64,000 bases of DNA from Verpa conica (lineage: Eukaryota; Ascomycota; Pezizomycetes; Pezizales; Morchellaceae), in assembly GCA_033030425.1 (NCBI GenBank), contig JAUFSD010000001.1:1922001-1986000 (forward strand), given 5' to 3'. Position numbers and translations under genes: made by a program. Positions 1-11,783 of the stretch are shown here, piece by piece. The first letter of the stretch is position 1, and every line of letters begins with the position of its first letter. The notes beneath the pieces are model-generated. The model was not told the origin of the DNA. It worked only from the letters and a program-made list of their open reading frames with translations, and searched no databases.

Positions 1-471
1 AAAATGAATTCTTTTTTTCCTCTCATTTTTGAGACAGCATGGTTTCAAAAAGAACTTGCACTTACATAGGGGGTTTCAATAGTTTCAAAATGGCGACAGG
101 AGACGATCTCGGTTGATACAGCATCTTCACAAGCCTCATCTACAAGAACATCGTCCGAAGTATCAATCAATGATCACACCCCAGAAAGACCCCGGTCGCG
201 AGATTTCCACGAATTATATCCTAGCAATTGAGCAACAGATACGGGAGAAATAAACCCCCCCCCCCCACCTTCAAAGAGGGAATGCATTCTGGGAATCGCA
301 ATAGGGACAAAATAAAGCCCAACCATTTGAAGGTATTAAATAAATCTCCCAACAACTTTAGTTCCATACTTATACTAATACTCATACATAGCAATAAAAC
401 ACCCATCACAAAGAATAATGAAAAGAAACCTCCCCCCCCTCAAACACACACCCCTTTACAACACACACGCC

Positions 472-909
472 TCATTGTTCTGATGTCTTCTGGTCCGCGA
501 CCTGCTGCTTCTCTGCACCCCTCTCCTGCATCCCTCCACACCCCGTCAACCCACCAGCGATGCCCTGTGCTTTACCCTCCGCATTAAGTGTTGACGGGTT
601 TCTCGAATCATAATTCATCGCCTGGTCACCCTCTTTCTTTGCTGCCCTCATCTCCGCTACGGCGGCTTCTTTATCCTGGCGTCCAGACTGTTGCCAGGGA
701 GCCGAATTGGTCACATTACCGACCATTTCCTATGGAGGAGGGATTACAAGTCAGTCAGTTTTGGGGTGTGATTTATTTAGGGAGTTTGTGCCCCCTGAAG
801 AGAGAGAGAAATAAAGAAAAGAAAGAAAAAAACATACAGATGCAGCACCTTTGACATACTGGAGATGTCCACTGAGTTGTGAGGGGTTTTCTTGGTTTGA
901 GTTACTCAT
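472..909 (-). CDS. CsbD/Hmp1-like small stress protein
   Basis: Two exons (909-838 and 729-472) joined in phase 0 across a 108-nt intron (GTATGT donor, CATAG acceptor) give about 109 residues. The protein is hydrophilic and Ala/Gly/Gln-rich. The order QLSGHLQYVKGAA, then EMVGNVTNSAPWQQSGRQD, then GKAQGIAGGLTGCGGMQ is the layout of the fungal CsbD-like family that includes the Ustilago mismatch/cruciform-DNA-recognition protein Hmp1. There is no signal peptide or membrane segment. The start is the ATG of MSNSNQEN; starting at the internal MVGNV would drop the conserved N-terminus. Family members are usually stress-induced small proteins of unclear biochemistry, so the DNA-binding role is known only for a relative. 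Confidence 0.75.
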
Positions 910-1356
910 GTTGATGGTTTTGGAATGTTAATGATGACTTGGAATTTTGTAAATGAATCACTGGAAAAGGTGTTTAGGTTTTGGGTTTTTCTTGTTTTTG
1001 TATTTTTGGGAAGGCGAATTATTTGGTGCTTTTGCAATTTTGGGGAGCTTATATAACTACATTTATGTGAATAAATATCACGGTGGAATAGATGATGTAT
1101 CTATGACGTCAGAATCCAAGATCTAAGGAATCTCCAGTTAAATTTCTGCATTTGGCTGTTTATCGATCGAGACGCCACTTGACTTTGATTCTAAGATCTG
1201 TCTATCACCCGTGTTGTTTCAAGACGTCGTCTCTGAGACAAAAAGGAGTGCACGCTTTTCTTTATAATGCTTAGGTTCATAGTTACATTTACATACTAAT
1301 ATTTATCGCTCCTGTTGAAATATACAAAAATCCCCCTCTTCCGCATCATTCAAAGC

Positions 1357-3885
1357 TTATTTCAGCTCCAAAACAGTAACCGACAAAGACGGAACATTCC
1401 ACTTGAAAGTTGAACCCGCACCCTCCTTGGAGATCGTAGCATTCTTTCCGTTCTGAAGAACAAACTTTACAGGAGAGATAGCCGTGGCGTTTCCAATAAA
1501 GTTAAAGCCATATTCATCATCATGACGAAGAATAGTGCCGTTAACTTTCTTGATCTGGAAATCGATATTGAGAGACAGTGGGACGGCTGTCTGGGCGGCG
1601 TTCACAAGTTTGATGTAGACTGAGTCTCCCTCAGTAGACGCATGCCACCATAATGGGTTGAAGTCGCCCTTGGTGTTGATGATAGGCAATGTTTCAGCAC
1701 CCTTGTAGTGAGAGAACATTTGCTGTTGATAATAGGAAGTGGACAAAACGGTCTGGTTAGGATCTGCAGAGAATCCGATGAAGTCGGGGGTCCATTGGAA
1801 TGAGTTGAAGTTCTGGAACAACGGAGCATAAGAGCTGAGAGTAACGACATCTGGGTTACGCTCCATTGCCAAAGCGAAGATGGCTTCTCCAATAGCAGCG
1901 ACCATAGTGGGGTACACGAAACGACCTTCACCAGTGGCCCAATCGACACCACCGGGGCGGTCACGAGAGAGAACGGAGTATTCTCCGACGACTGTAAGAA
2001 GGTTAGATGGTGATATTTCTCAAAATTGGGAGGGCTACTAACAGATTTGGACTCCTTCGTATCCAGTAACCTTTTGCCAGTTATCGAAAAAGTTGAACCT
2101 ATCCTTGAAGAACTGGGGAGTCTCGTAGTGGTGAAGATCCCACATGCCACCAGGAGCGACTATAAGATCATTTAGAATCGTAGGCAAAGAGAAAAAAAAC
2201 CAGGAACTATTAGGACTTACTAGTGGTATTACGGTTGGCCACAGAGGCCTCTGTTGCCTGGGATGCGATGTAACTAAATCTCGTTAGTATAAGTTGCTCT
2301 TATAGTACTTGTATATTATATACTTACGTGATGTTAGGGTAAGCAGTTTGCAAAGCCTCCAAGTACATTGGGTAACGCCAGTAGTAAGAATCACTGAACC
2401 AGTCTTCGTTTCCAATCTCGACATATCTAAACCGCAGTCAATAACGCTGCTCTCCGAAAAGCACACTGTTAGATTGGACTTACTTGATGACGAAAGGTTC
2501 TGGGTGACCGTGTTTGGCGCGCAGAGCACCCCATGGGGTTTCGACACTACCAGTTGCATACTGGATTTGGTCGATTGCTTCTTGAATGTAGATATGAAGG
2601 TCTTCTTGGGGTACTGTGTTGGCAGGGTGAACATCTGCAATGTCCAAAGAATAACCAGCATAGACGGTCAAAAGAGGCTCGATCTCAAGATCTTCACACC
2701 ACTCGAGGAATTCCAAGAAACCCATGCCGTCGGTGTTGTAATAACGCCAATCAGCGGGTCTTCCGGGCCTGTCAATAATAGGCCCGATATTCTTTTTCCA
2801 CTGCCATCGAGTATCAATACTCAAACCCTCCAAGTTGTTTCCGCCGGGAAACCTCAAGAACTTGGGCTTCAGGTTATGTAAATGTTCTGCTAGATCCTTC
2901 CTCAGACCATTTGGCCTATCCTTGTAAGTTGGTGGGAACAACGAAACGAGGTCGAAATAGAAAGCCTGGCCAGCTGCCTCTGCAGCATCGAAAGTAATCG
3001 CGAAAGTATTATTACTATTGGGCGCCCATTTTGTGGGTTTAAGAACGGTTTCAAACTTTGTATAGTTGTGGATACTAAGATCACCATCGAAGGTGATAGT
3101 GTTCTCCGCCCAGATATCGTCTGTAAGGTCTGAGCGCAACGAAGCCTTGAGACCAGTAACATTCTTGGCATAAAGAGCGCCGTTGGGCTTGATGTAGAAT
3201 GAGGCGTTGTAGTTTTGCCTATTTTGTAGCGTTAGACAAAGCTTGAATCCAGGGTTATGTTATGCCTCTCATGTATACTTACGGCCTCACATCCATTCCC
3301 CACCATCCTTCATTGTAGAATCCAACTTCGCCAACAGCATTTTGTGGAATATCAACACGCATAACTGTGCGCAAAGCATCTGACAAAGGGTTTAGGAGAT
3401 CGAGGGAGAGAATTGCACCCCCAATTGGCTTCCACCCGGTGAGCGTAGGTGCCCACGGAATTTCGGCCTCTGAAGCTACGATCCTAGCACCTCGCTGATT
3501 AGGTACTCTACCAAAGTCGACATCGGAACCTAGAGAAGAGGTAAGTTTGTGTAAGATTAAAGATATGTTGGATGGGTGTACCTTGGAAGGCCCGATTTCG
3601 AATTAACTCAGCATAGAGTCCACCATCCCCAGAGTGCTGAATTGCTTTGTTAGTCTGGCTCTGGTACGTTTATAGGAAGAAATATGAGTAGCTTACATTA
3701 ATATCTTCAAAGAACAACCCGTGTAGAAGTGGAGCAGTCTTATTCCTGGTACCAGATTTAGTGGTTACCTTCAAGTTGACAGCATAAGTTGAGTTTGCCA
3801 CTACTGTCGTGTTGGACTGCGCAGCGGCTGTCAGCGAGAAGCTCAGAAGAGCACTGATTCCTAGAAGACCCTTCATCTTAACCAC
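1357..3885 (-). CDS. Secreted alpha-L-arabinofuranosidase, GH51
   Basis: Hydrolyses terminal alpha-L-arabinofuranosyl residues from arabinan, arabinoxylan or pectin side chains outside the cell. Eight exons (3885-3697, 3636-3582, 3529-3283, 3218-2484, 2426-2328, 2273-2221, 2159-2043, 1991-1357) sum to 2130 nt, 709 aa, all in frame. A hydrophobic signal peptide (MKGLLGISALLSFSLTAAAQ) is followed by the GH51 hallmark HGLFFEDIN-HSGDGGLYAEL across intron 1. FLRFPGGNNLEG, EIGNEDWF (acid/base Glu about 416) and VGEYSVL (nucleophile Glu about 502) are present, then a C-terminal beta-sandwich region to VTVLELK. Several NxS/T sequons suit secretion. Length is normal for fungal GH51. Translation could start at MVKMKG or three codons later at MKG. 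No rhamnose gene is adjacent, but both activities would serve pectin use. Confidence 0.95.
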
Positions 3886-6800
3886 TGTAAAATTGAATTT
3901 GCAGTGACTGGAATTGAAACCCTGGAGAGTAGTTGAAGAAGTCTCCGTCCATGATGGAGGAGAAAGCCACTTTATATACAGACAATCTGGAGAATCAATA
4001 TGAAGAGATTCTATAAAATTATTTTACAATCAGCCGTGAATTTCCACTCTAGGATGAAGATGGCCATTGATCCTCATCATCTCACGCGTCATCTACCTGC
4101 TACGAATTTACCCGTCCGTTCTCTCTCGGCCTTCCCTCGGTATAGGTTAGGGTGCTCGTAGATTGGGCTTCGGAGGATCTCTCGGACTATCGTTGACGCG
4201 AATTTCCCTTGGGCTTCCTGGTTTATAGAGCGAAAATACCCGTATCCACCTGCATGCTCTATGAAGTTAACCGGGACAAGCCAACAGGGAGATGAGGTCA
4301 ATTGATATGAATTATTTGGACCTGGTTTTAATTCCGACCGCATCTCTAAAAAAACGTCCGCTGGGGTAAAACCAAAACAATAACTGAGCCGAAATGGAGG
4401 TGGAGTGGGGCATAGATGGCGGGGAATACCAGGAAAAACTAGTACATGCGGGGAGATCTGGGGAAAAAGACGTCGGATAAGGAGATGATCCGTTGTTATT
4501 AATCTACCGAGAGGGCTCAGCCCAAGGACCAAGAGGTATTTAGGATAAATTTCCTCTTGGATTCAGTGCTAGTGCTCTAAGCCTCGGTGGTGCTTGAGAA
4601 GCCACCGACGCACTTTATAAGCTTGAGTAGGCAGTGAATAGTAGAGATAGCAGTATAAAGTCTTATCTAGTCTTGGTGACTTCAGAGATGAACTGGGCAC
4701 CCATTGGTACCTCCTATCTGTTTTTAGCGGACGAGAAGGAGGCTCTGGAACTCTATGTGTACGTACCTTAGAAATCAGCCAGTATCTTTTTTTTCAGGCC
4801 AAAACTCTTGCTACCTTCATAACCGGGGAATAACGGAGGTGCTCATCGCGTATTGCAGGCCGTAAGCATGCAGCCCGGGTAAATATTGAGGTCCCGGTTT
4901 TTGTTATTTTTTGCGGGGTCATTGTCGCAATTTGCGTGCAGACCGACTATGTCTTGGTGTTGCCGAGAACCAGGTGTGAAGACATCCAGATTTAACCGAG
5001 AACACAGTGTCATCCTTGAACCTGGCCAACGGTAAGGGCTAGGGTTTGGTGCCTTGCTCTGGACATCCTTTCATGTGCTATTATGGGGCCATAATGAGGG
5101 GAGTGTACTCATAGGAGGTGCTGGTGGTGGAATGGTATAGATAAATGAGAGAATGTCAAGGATACGAGTCGGCTAAGAGTTATCCTTTAGGCAATATCTT
5201 CATAGAGATCTGGTCTAAGTAGGAGAAAAATGTTATATAGATACATTGTGCATATAGGTACATGTAGTGAAGAATTTTACAAGTACAGCAAGAGCCAAAG
5301 AATCTACAAAGAAAGAATAACCGAAAAAGGAGACAGAGAATATCTCCCCAATATTCTCGTATGAGGAACAATGAACTCCGGCCGCGCGGTCCATGCTTCT
5401 GCGTTTAATTACATTTCCAGAAGACCGGTTAAACTCCCCATTGTAAAAAAAATCCGTGTTTTTGGATTTGCATCTACATTTCCTGGGATACATGTAGCTA
5501 AAAACTCTGCCTCCTCGCCTTGATGGCCACTACCTGAAGGGGAAAGCCTAAGATCACCACCAACCATTTCTTCGGTAAAGAAAGGTTATAATAAGTTTAC
5601 CATCAATCCTCTACTGTATATACCCCTGGTAGAGTAGATGTATATCAGCATACTTTATATAACGAGATGTACGAGTACGTAGTATATCTCTAGTTCATCA
5701 AATATCACTCGTAGGAGGCTTTGTTTATATTAGTAAGTACATGTAGCCTCCGATTATAGAATTATCATACCCCAGCACTCTGAAATCAACGTAAGAAAGT
5801 AATAGCAACGAAAACAAAACATCAAAAAGCCTATGTAGTCAAGCTTCTCACCAGGCATTCAAGTTACCAAATTGCGGTCTTGAAGAAATTAATAAAATCT
5901 TTCAAGTTGGTGTAAAGCAACTGAGGAGTGGAAAAAATGCAGCAAACAACCACCACGCAGCATATATTTCCTCAATTTCCCTCTTCCTTTTCCTTCCCCC
6001 CCTCTCGTCTCTCAACTCCCCCCGTCCTTATCACTCTTCCTCTCCTTCTACCCTTCTCTAGATTATCTAAGGATCCATATTACTCGTAGGAGTTTTCTCT
6101 CTGAATCTACCCAGAATTTGCGGCCTTAGAAAGACATAGAACGGACGAGAGATTATGATGGAACGTTTCAGAATCTCATACTTGAGTCACATTATAAATA
6201 ATTTAGGAGCCCCCACCACTGTCGGCGAAATTTCTTTCAAATTTTCGTATATAACCAGCTCCCCTCCTCCCTCCTTACACCCTCAACCGCAATTGGAACA
6301 ACCAACGGATCAGGATTCATTTCCTTTTCTCTTATTCTGCGCTTTCTCCGCGCTTCACCAACCCTTCCTCCCTCCCTGAGCTTACGCTCCTCCGATCGCG
6401 CTTTCCCAGCGTTTGAACACTACGGTACAATTCAACAAACTGCTTGGGTGGCACCCACATAGCCCCGGTGCATGCTCCCAGGTGTAGTCAGGGCGCCGAC
6501 AAAAAGGGACCCACTTTAAAGTCTGCCATTCGCAAGAGTGTTTGGTCCCTGTCAGGGTTGGTCTCGTTACTGGGGTTTAAATCTTCCAACATAGGCGAGC
6601 CCTGCCCTACACCACACCGGTTATCGGGGTTTGGGATAGAGTAGGTTGCAACTAACAGTTTATTTCTTCTTTTTCTTTCTCTTCTTTTTCTAGGTGAGTA
6701 TTCTTTCCTTTCCTCTCCTTTACTTCCCTGTTTACGGCCTCTCTTATTGGTATTTACCACCTTGGGTTTTGGTTTAAAAATCCCATACTCACACTGGTAT

Positions 6801-7577
6801 TACACTGTCTCTGGTAGAGTTTGATTTATTTCTTTTTCTTTTTCTTTGTCTTCCTGGCTGCTTGCGAGGGGATGAAGAAAGAAAAAAAAAGAGAGATTTT
6901 TAATATTGTGATTGGGTTTTATTGGTTATAGTATTATATATAAGGGGGCTGCGAATATGTTGGGAAAAACTTTTCTTTATTTTACTTTAATCGCCTGGCT
7001 TATATGCTTTATATTATGTATCGTTGTAGTTTTATGTCATTCATGTATTTACTGCTTATCTGGAATGTAACTCTTGAAGAAGCATATGTGAATGAGGTAA
7101 AGGCTGTCTGTATCACCTTCTAACTCTCAGATCTCACCTCTTTACAGGTCTTCATGGGTGTTGGTTATGGTTACTTTATTAATTTACTATATTGGTCTAT
7201 AAAAACAGATAAAGGTTTAATATCGTCATAGCATATCACTCGCTAGACATTGTCAAGTCTGTAAAAATCTTGACATTGTGGGTATGAAGATACTAGGGGT
7301 TAAGAGGATATAGGCAGTGCATAAGATTTCTGATGGCAGTTCACGTGTTTTCTTTTTTCGTTCATTAGATCATAGTTTGAGTGTATATATTGAGACATGA
7401 TTATTATCTGTATACAGGCGTTTACGCAATGATACTCAACATGCTCCTTCAGGAACTAAATCTCAAACTCCAATCTCATCAACATATAATCGTAAATCCC
7501 TCTAGGTATACATTGAATAAAAATAAAAATTAATATCTTTCCAATCACCCCCCTTTCCACCTTCCACTCGTACACGC
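3886..7577. other. Gene-poor interval, no supported gene
   Basis: About 3.7 kb between the GH51 5' end and the ferritin-like gene 3' end. The first 100 bp or so should hold the GH51 promoter. Open frames here are short and show no family motif, signal peptide or convincing splice joins. From 5940 to 6900 the plus strand is strongly pyrimidine-rich (CT tracts at 5970-6060, 6240-6380, 6655-6720), the look of a fungal promoter or 5' UTR. It encloses a GC-richer block at 6440-6640 whose role is unknown. Confidence 0.6.
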
Positions 7578-8856
7578 TTAACCAGCCTGGTACAGCGCTG
7601 GGCCAGCAACAATATGTTTATTGACCTTGCTGTAATTGTGCGGTGTAACGTAAATATCTTCATCGACAAGCGCCACAAACATAGTTCCATTGACGATCCC
7701 GTTTAGATCACTGAACAGTGTCCCACCTGGTTGCACCGCCTTCGCAGTCCGACTACCGGCATACCCAATATCATACAGCGGCGTGTAAGTTGTATTCAAC
7801 TGACTCGACCACATAGCAAACTTTGCAGGTCCCTTAGCAGTTGAATTTGTAATATAGCTGTCGTTGTAGCCTGTTGTCTGACCAGTTTCGTCGTAGCGGA
7901 AAGTTACCTCCCGACCAGGATAGGATAGGGCAGTACGGTTGTGGGTGATTGCCGGACCAAAGTGGGGGTCAGTTCCATTAGGATTATTGGTAATGTAGAG
8001 AGTTGGAAAGTTCTGCCAGGCGAGGTGTGGGTTTTCCGCGGGGCAAGATTTAATGTATGGGGAAAGAAGAGTCCAAGCCATGGATTGAGTTACGCCAACT
8101 TCAAACCAGACAGGCATGGGAAAGAGACCTTGGAACTTTCTAGGGTATTAGAATATGGAAGTAAACATATGAGATAGGGGAGAGCCATACCTGGCGGAAA
8201 ATCATTTGTTGTCTTGCCTCAGTAGTGATCGACTGCAACAACAGCTGTGCGGCGGCTCTCGAATCCAGGTGCTCAATAAATCCATAAACGCCACTCTCTC
8301 CGAACCTTGTTAACTTCTGACAGAAATCGACAAACTCCCTAACGTTTGTAAATGGGTACTGATATTTGCACTGCTTTGCTGCTTTCGGCCCAAGGATATT
8401 ACTCAGCAGCGTGGCGTGCCCAATCTCTTGGTCCGCCATAAACTCGATGAGAAACCGATCATCAGCTGTCAACCCAGCATTTTCAAAATCATCCGCTGAG
8501 TAACGACGTAGACCTTCTTGGAAAAGGTCTAACTCGATCCACTCCTGGTTAAGTGCCAAGTTTATTGATTGCCAATCAAAATCGGACATCGCCTGGTAGA
8601 CAGGAGGGGTGTTGTTAGTGTTGATACCTCCAGCAGGAGTATATGGTTCGGGCTCCTGCTTTGTAAGTTTACCGGTATTGGGATAGGGGTTATGTGGCTC
8701 TGGAGGGTTCCCATCAGGAATATAGCCCGGCGTCCCAGTGGCCTTTCGAGGATCTGATGAAGCTGTCGATGTTCTAGTCCCTTGGGTTTGAGGGAGAGCA
8801 GTAACGAGACTACCTACGAGGCCGCAGCACACGACGTAGAGCTTGTAGACACGCAT
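7578..8856 (-). CDS. Secreted ferritin-like (Rds1-type) protein
   Basis: Two exons (8856-8191 and 8135-7578) joined in phase 0 across a 55-nt intron (GTATGG, branch CTAATAC, acceptor AAAG) give 407 aa. An N-terminal signal peptide (ending near ALPQ) is followed by a Pro/Thr-rich stretch, then the fungal ferritin-like domain of the Rds1 stress-response family: EWIELDLFQEGLRRY around residues 110-130, FMADQEIGHATLLSNIL, and FGESGVYGFIEHLDSRAAAQLLLQSI. The second exon carries LFPMPVWFEVGVTQSMAWTLLSPYI, typical of the family, and several N-glycosylation sequons. The upstream acceptor TAG would break frame, so AAAG was chosen. Members are induced by stress or starvation and by conidiation. Function beyond the ferritin-like fold is unknown, and metal ligation is inferred from the conserved Glu/His pattern only. 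Confidence 0.88.
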
Positions 8857-9819
8857 TAAGGATAAATTAGGCCGGGTATAGAATTACAGGTAGGTTTAGA
8901 GAAGAGGCAATTCTCTGACCTTTTATATTAGGGGTTCCCCGACGGTATTCTCGTCACCATTTCGTTGAGAATTCTACACAATGACACTCTCGGAGACGCC
9001 TCCATGGGTCATGATGCGCACAAAAAACTGAAGTAGGAAATATCATCCTTTCCAATTAAGCTTCACAGGAGGTAGGATACCCGTCTAGAGAGATATGGGT
9101 CGCAGTCTCGTTCGGAATACCCATTATAATGAGTATGGCAATTTGCTACTAATGCGCAAAGATATACGTCATACCGTACACAAATAAAAGCACGCGAAAG
9201 TAATCATTCAGATGTATGTGTTAATGGATATTCTTTTCAAATCGGGTTCTACTGTGGGGCCATTCAGAGCCGAATACCCATGGAATTAGTGGAGTGAAGT
9301 TATACCGATGTGATGCTGGAACCCCGGTAAGAGTTTGCTATGACGTATGACTATTGACGGCTGTTAAGGGAGCCGTAAAGTTCTGAGCCCATCTATAATA
9401 GCTCTATCGGATTGTCTCGATACTCGATCTATAAGAGTAATAAGAGGTATATAATGGGGTTTGATACCATCTACTTAAGTTGAAAATCTTTCTATATTTA
9501 TGGCCATTGAGTATACCTACATGTAGTTGGTGTTTCGGGTGAGAATTTTGCCTAGTACTGAGCATCGCTGATGTAAGATTAGCTTTGGGATGCCTTGATA
9601 CAGGTACTTGTCATACATCGCTTCCATTCTCTGGAGCCTTGAGATACGCCGTGCAAGCCCTCTTGTGCTTAGGTGGAGCAGAGTGGTATGACGTCAGTTT
9701 TCAGATCTCAACACGAAAATATTAGGCAAGCCTAGAAAAGCAATACACCTGGTCAGAAAGAAAAAATCAGTAAATGTGAAATAGGCAATAGCAGCTACTG
9801 ACGGACGCGCAAAATGAGA
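8857..9819. other. Intergenic, no gene seen
   Basis: About 960 bp of AT-rich sequence upstream of the ferritin-like gene, with no credible ORF. It contains a TACATGTA palindrome at 9518-9525. Confidence 0.5.
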
Positions 9820-9892
9820 AGCCCCACGCGGGGGTCGAACCCGCAACCTTGAGATTAAGAGTCTCACGCTCTACCGATTGAGCTAGCGAGGC
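9820..9892 (-). tRNA. tRNA-Lys (anticodon CUU)
   Basis: A 73-nt cloverleaf can be folded by hand: acceptor GCCTCGC pairs with GTGGGGC, D arm GCTC/GAGC, anticodon stem TGAGA/TCTCA with loop CTCTTAA (anticodon CTT), T stem GCGGG/CCCGC with TTCGACC loop. The A box (TAGCTCAATCGG) and B box (GGTTCGACCCC) are intact. There is no intron and no encoded CCA, as expected for a nuclear fungal tRNA. A TTTT run follows about 9 nt downstream. It is identical over all 73 nt to the inverted copy at 14292-14364. Confidence 0.97.
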
Positions 9893-10730
9893 TTATGTCA
9901 TGAGCCCCCTTTGAAGAGATATAAACAATTTTGAAATTCATTTTCTAGTCACTATGAATCCTATAGTTTCCAAACTCATAGAAATATACCATAAGTACCC
10001 GGGTTATAAACCCCACACTATTTTAAAGAATGATTAAAAAATTATTAGTGTATATTTCAACTAATTTTAGCTCCTGTTGAATATAGTGGAATTAGTGAAC
10101 CACTAAATCCATGTAATAGTTAAGCTTGACCCTGTAGACCGTTTTTCTAACAGACAGTTGATTCAGGAAGTTAAATATTAGCCACATATTTAGATTATAG
10201 ATGCCATGTTAAGACATATTAGAAACTTAGATATAAAAATAAATAGTTTGTATTAAAAGAGATGATTGATCATGCTAGGGTTGGAGCAAACACCCAGCCT
10301 GACTACATGTACTTTATTGTTATTAATCATGATCATCACTCGATCGAGCAACCATAGAACATAGTAGCGGTAGCTATGGAAAGGAAGGAAGGAGTAAAAA
10401 AGGTAAAAAATACTAATTACATGTATACAATAAAGTTTTATATATTTTAGACCATAGAGTACACATGGCAAGAAGTCAATAATTATCGCGTGATGATGTG
10501 TGATGGGATTTTTTCCCGCTAGTCCAAGCACTCACGACCACTCATCACTATCATCACAAAATACCTCCACGTCTATTTTTTACTCGACATCAGTTCACAA
10601 ATAACACTCTCAGCCAACCAAATATATATACCTCTGCCGGATGCGGTATATATCACTCCCACAACATTATTCACCGAGATCAAGAGCTAACCATTTAGTG
10701 TAGCGTTTTCATCATACGTCCAACGATACA
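9893..10730. other. AT-rich left part of the tRNA-flanked island
   Basis: Upstream region of the orphan gene at 10731. Very AT-rich up to 10260, with only spurious ORFs. TACATGTA palindromes lie at 10304-10311 and 10418-10425. The last 150 bp hold AT-rich stretches that could be promoter, followed by a pyrimidine/ACA-rich leader. Confidence 0.5.
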
Positions 10731-11556
10731 ATGTCTTCCCCCAATGTCTGCCGTGATTACAACCCCAATTTCCCACGCCACACACGACCTATCCCTACCT
10801 CCAGTCCCGCTCCAGTCGCAGTAATGGAAATTTCCAATGAAGGATTTATGGTGGAGACGGCTAAGGGGATCAAAAACAGTACCCCTGCTCTAAAGCTTGG
10901 TGCTGTAGCCAATAGCCTCAAGATCAGCAGTGGTCAGTCTAGAGTTCTAGATGAGGTTGAGATTTATATGCAGAGTAAGCCTCTATCTCTTCATAGAAAT
11001 AAGAGTTTACTGACTCCAACCTCCCTTAAAGAACGATCTAAGATCGTTATACTCAGGCTTCCACAGTATAAGGAGGCCCTGAGGAATTTAGATAATACTC
11101 AACGCGAGTCTATACCTATTCCACCCACTCCTATGAAGATACCTACTTGCTTTACAAAAGGTAACAAGAATACCTATTTACGAAAGAGATAACTAAAGTA
11201 TGTAGCGATATCTAGATTCTAACCCCCCAGAGAGCTCTATCTTTATCTCTTTAGAAACTTACGTTGCTTGGCTTCTCGAGGATCCGGACCCTGATCCACC
11301 TGCTCCGTGGCAAGGTATTCGACACAGATACTTGGAATAAACTTAATCTTTTATGAATGGTTGACTAGATCTAACTGAAGCAAAAGCACCGATACCATCA
11401 CAGCTGACAGCATTTGAGTTCTCCGGTCTTTATAACACCGGTGAATGTATGGACGGCTGCTCCGGCCAGCCTCCTGGAACTGGATGTCCAATCTGCAAAC
11501 CAGTTGATTTTAAGGATATTATGCAGCTACATCGTTCAAGCGGGAATAAATATTGA
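10731..11556 (+). CDS. Orphan protein with a C-terminal Cys4 motif
   Basis: Three exons (10731-11160, 11255-11314, 11369-11556) join in frame across GTAACA...TTTAG and GTATTC...CTAG introns. They give 225 aa ending at TGA. I do not recognise the family. The N-terminal about 140 residues are Pro/Ser/Lys-rich and look disordered. The joined second exon reads ETYVAWLLEDPDPDPPAPWQ. The C-terminus has FEFSGLYNTGECMDGC and then GTGCPIC, giving a C-x3-C-x8-C-x2-C pattern (Cys 190, 194, 203, 206) that could bind zinc. There is no signal peptide or membrane segment. It converges on the LaeA-like methyltransferase (11784-13258). The single-exon reading stops at 11192, but the in-frame splices and downstream open exons favour the longer model. 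Confidence 0.6.
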
Positions 11557-11783
11557 TAAAGGGTTTATTGCCGGAGTCACTAAACCAATAACCATCCTAT
11601 ATCAATAAAGTGTTGACACACTCCTGGGCCGTTCGAGAATTCAAAGATATCTTTAGAACAACAGATGGTTCTTCTGAATAGCAGGATTCTAAACCGAGTA
11701 TATTTATACTGAGAGTAGTTACAAGACCAGGAAAAAAGTATATAAACAAAATTTCTGATACCCCCCAGCAATCTCTTCTGTCC

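Noticed and set aside
228..587. 119-codon plus-strand ORF
   Set aside because: Antisense to the last exon and 3' UTR of the CsbD/Hmp1-like gene; composition comes from C-rich runs and has no motif.
4089..4532. 147-codon minus-strand ORF upstream of GH51
   Set aside because: No recognisable domain, no signal, no splice partner; lies in a gene-poor region.
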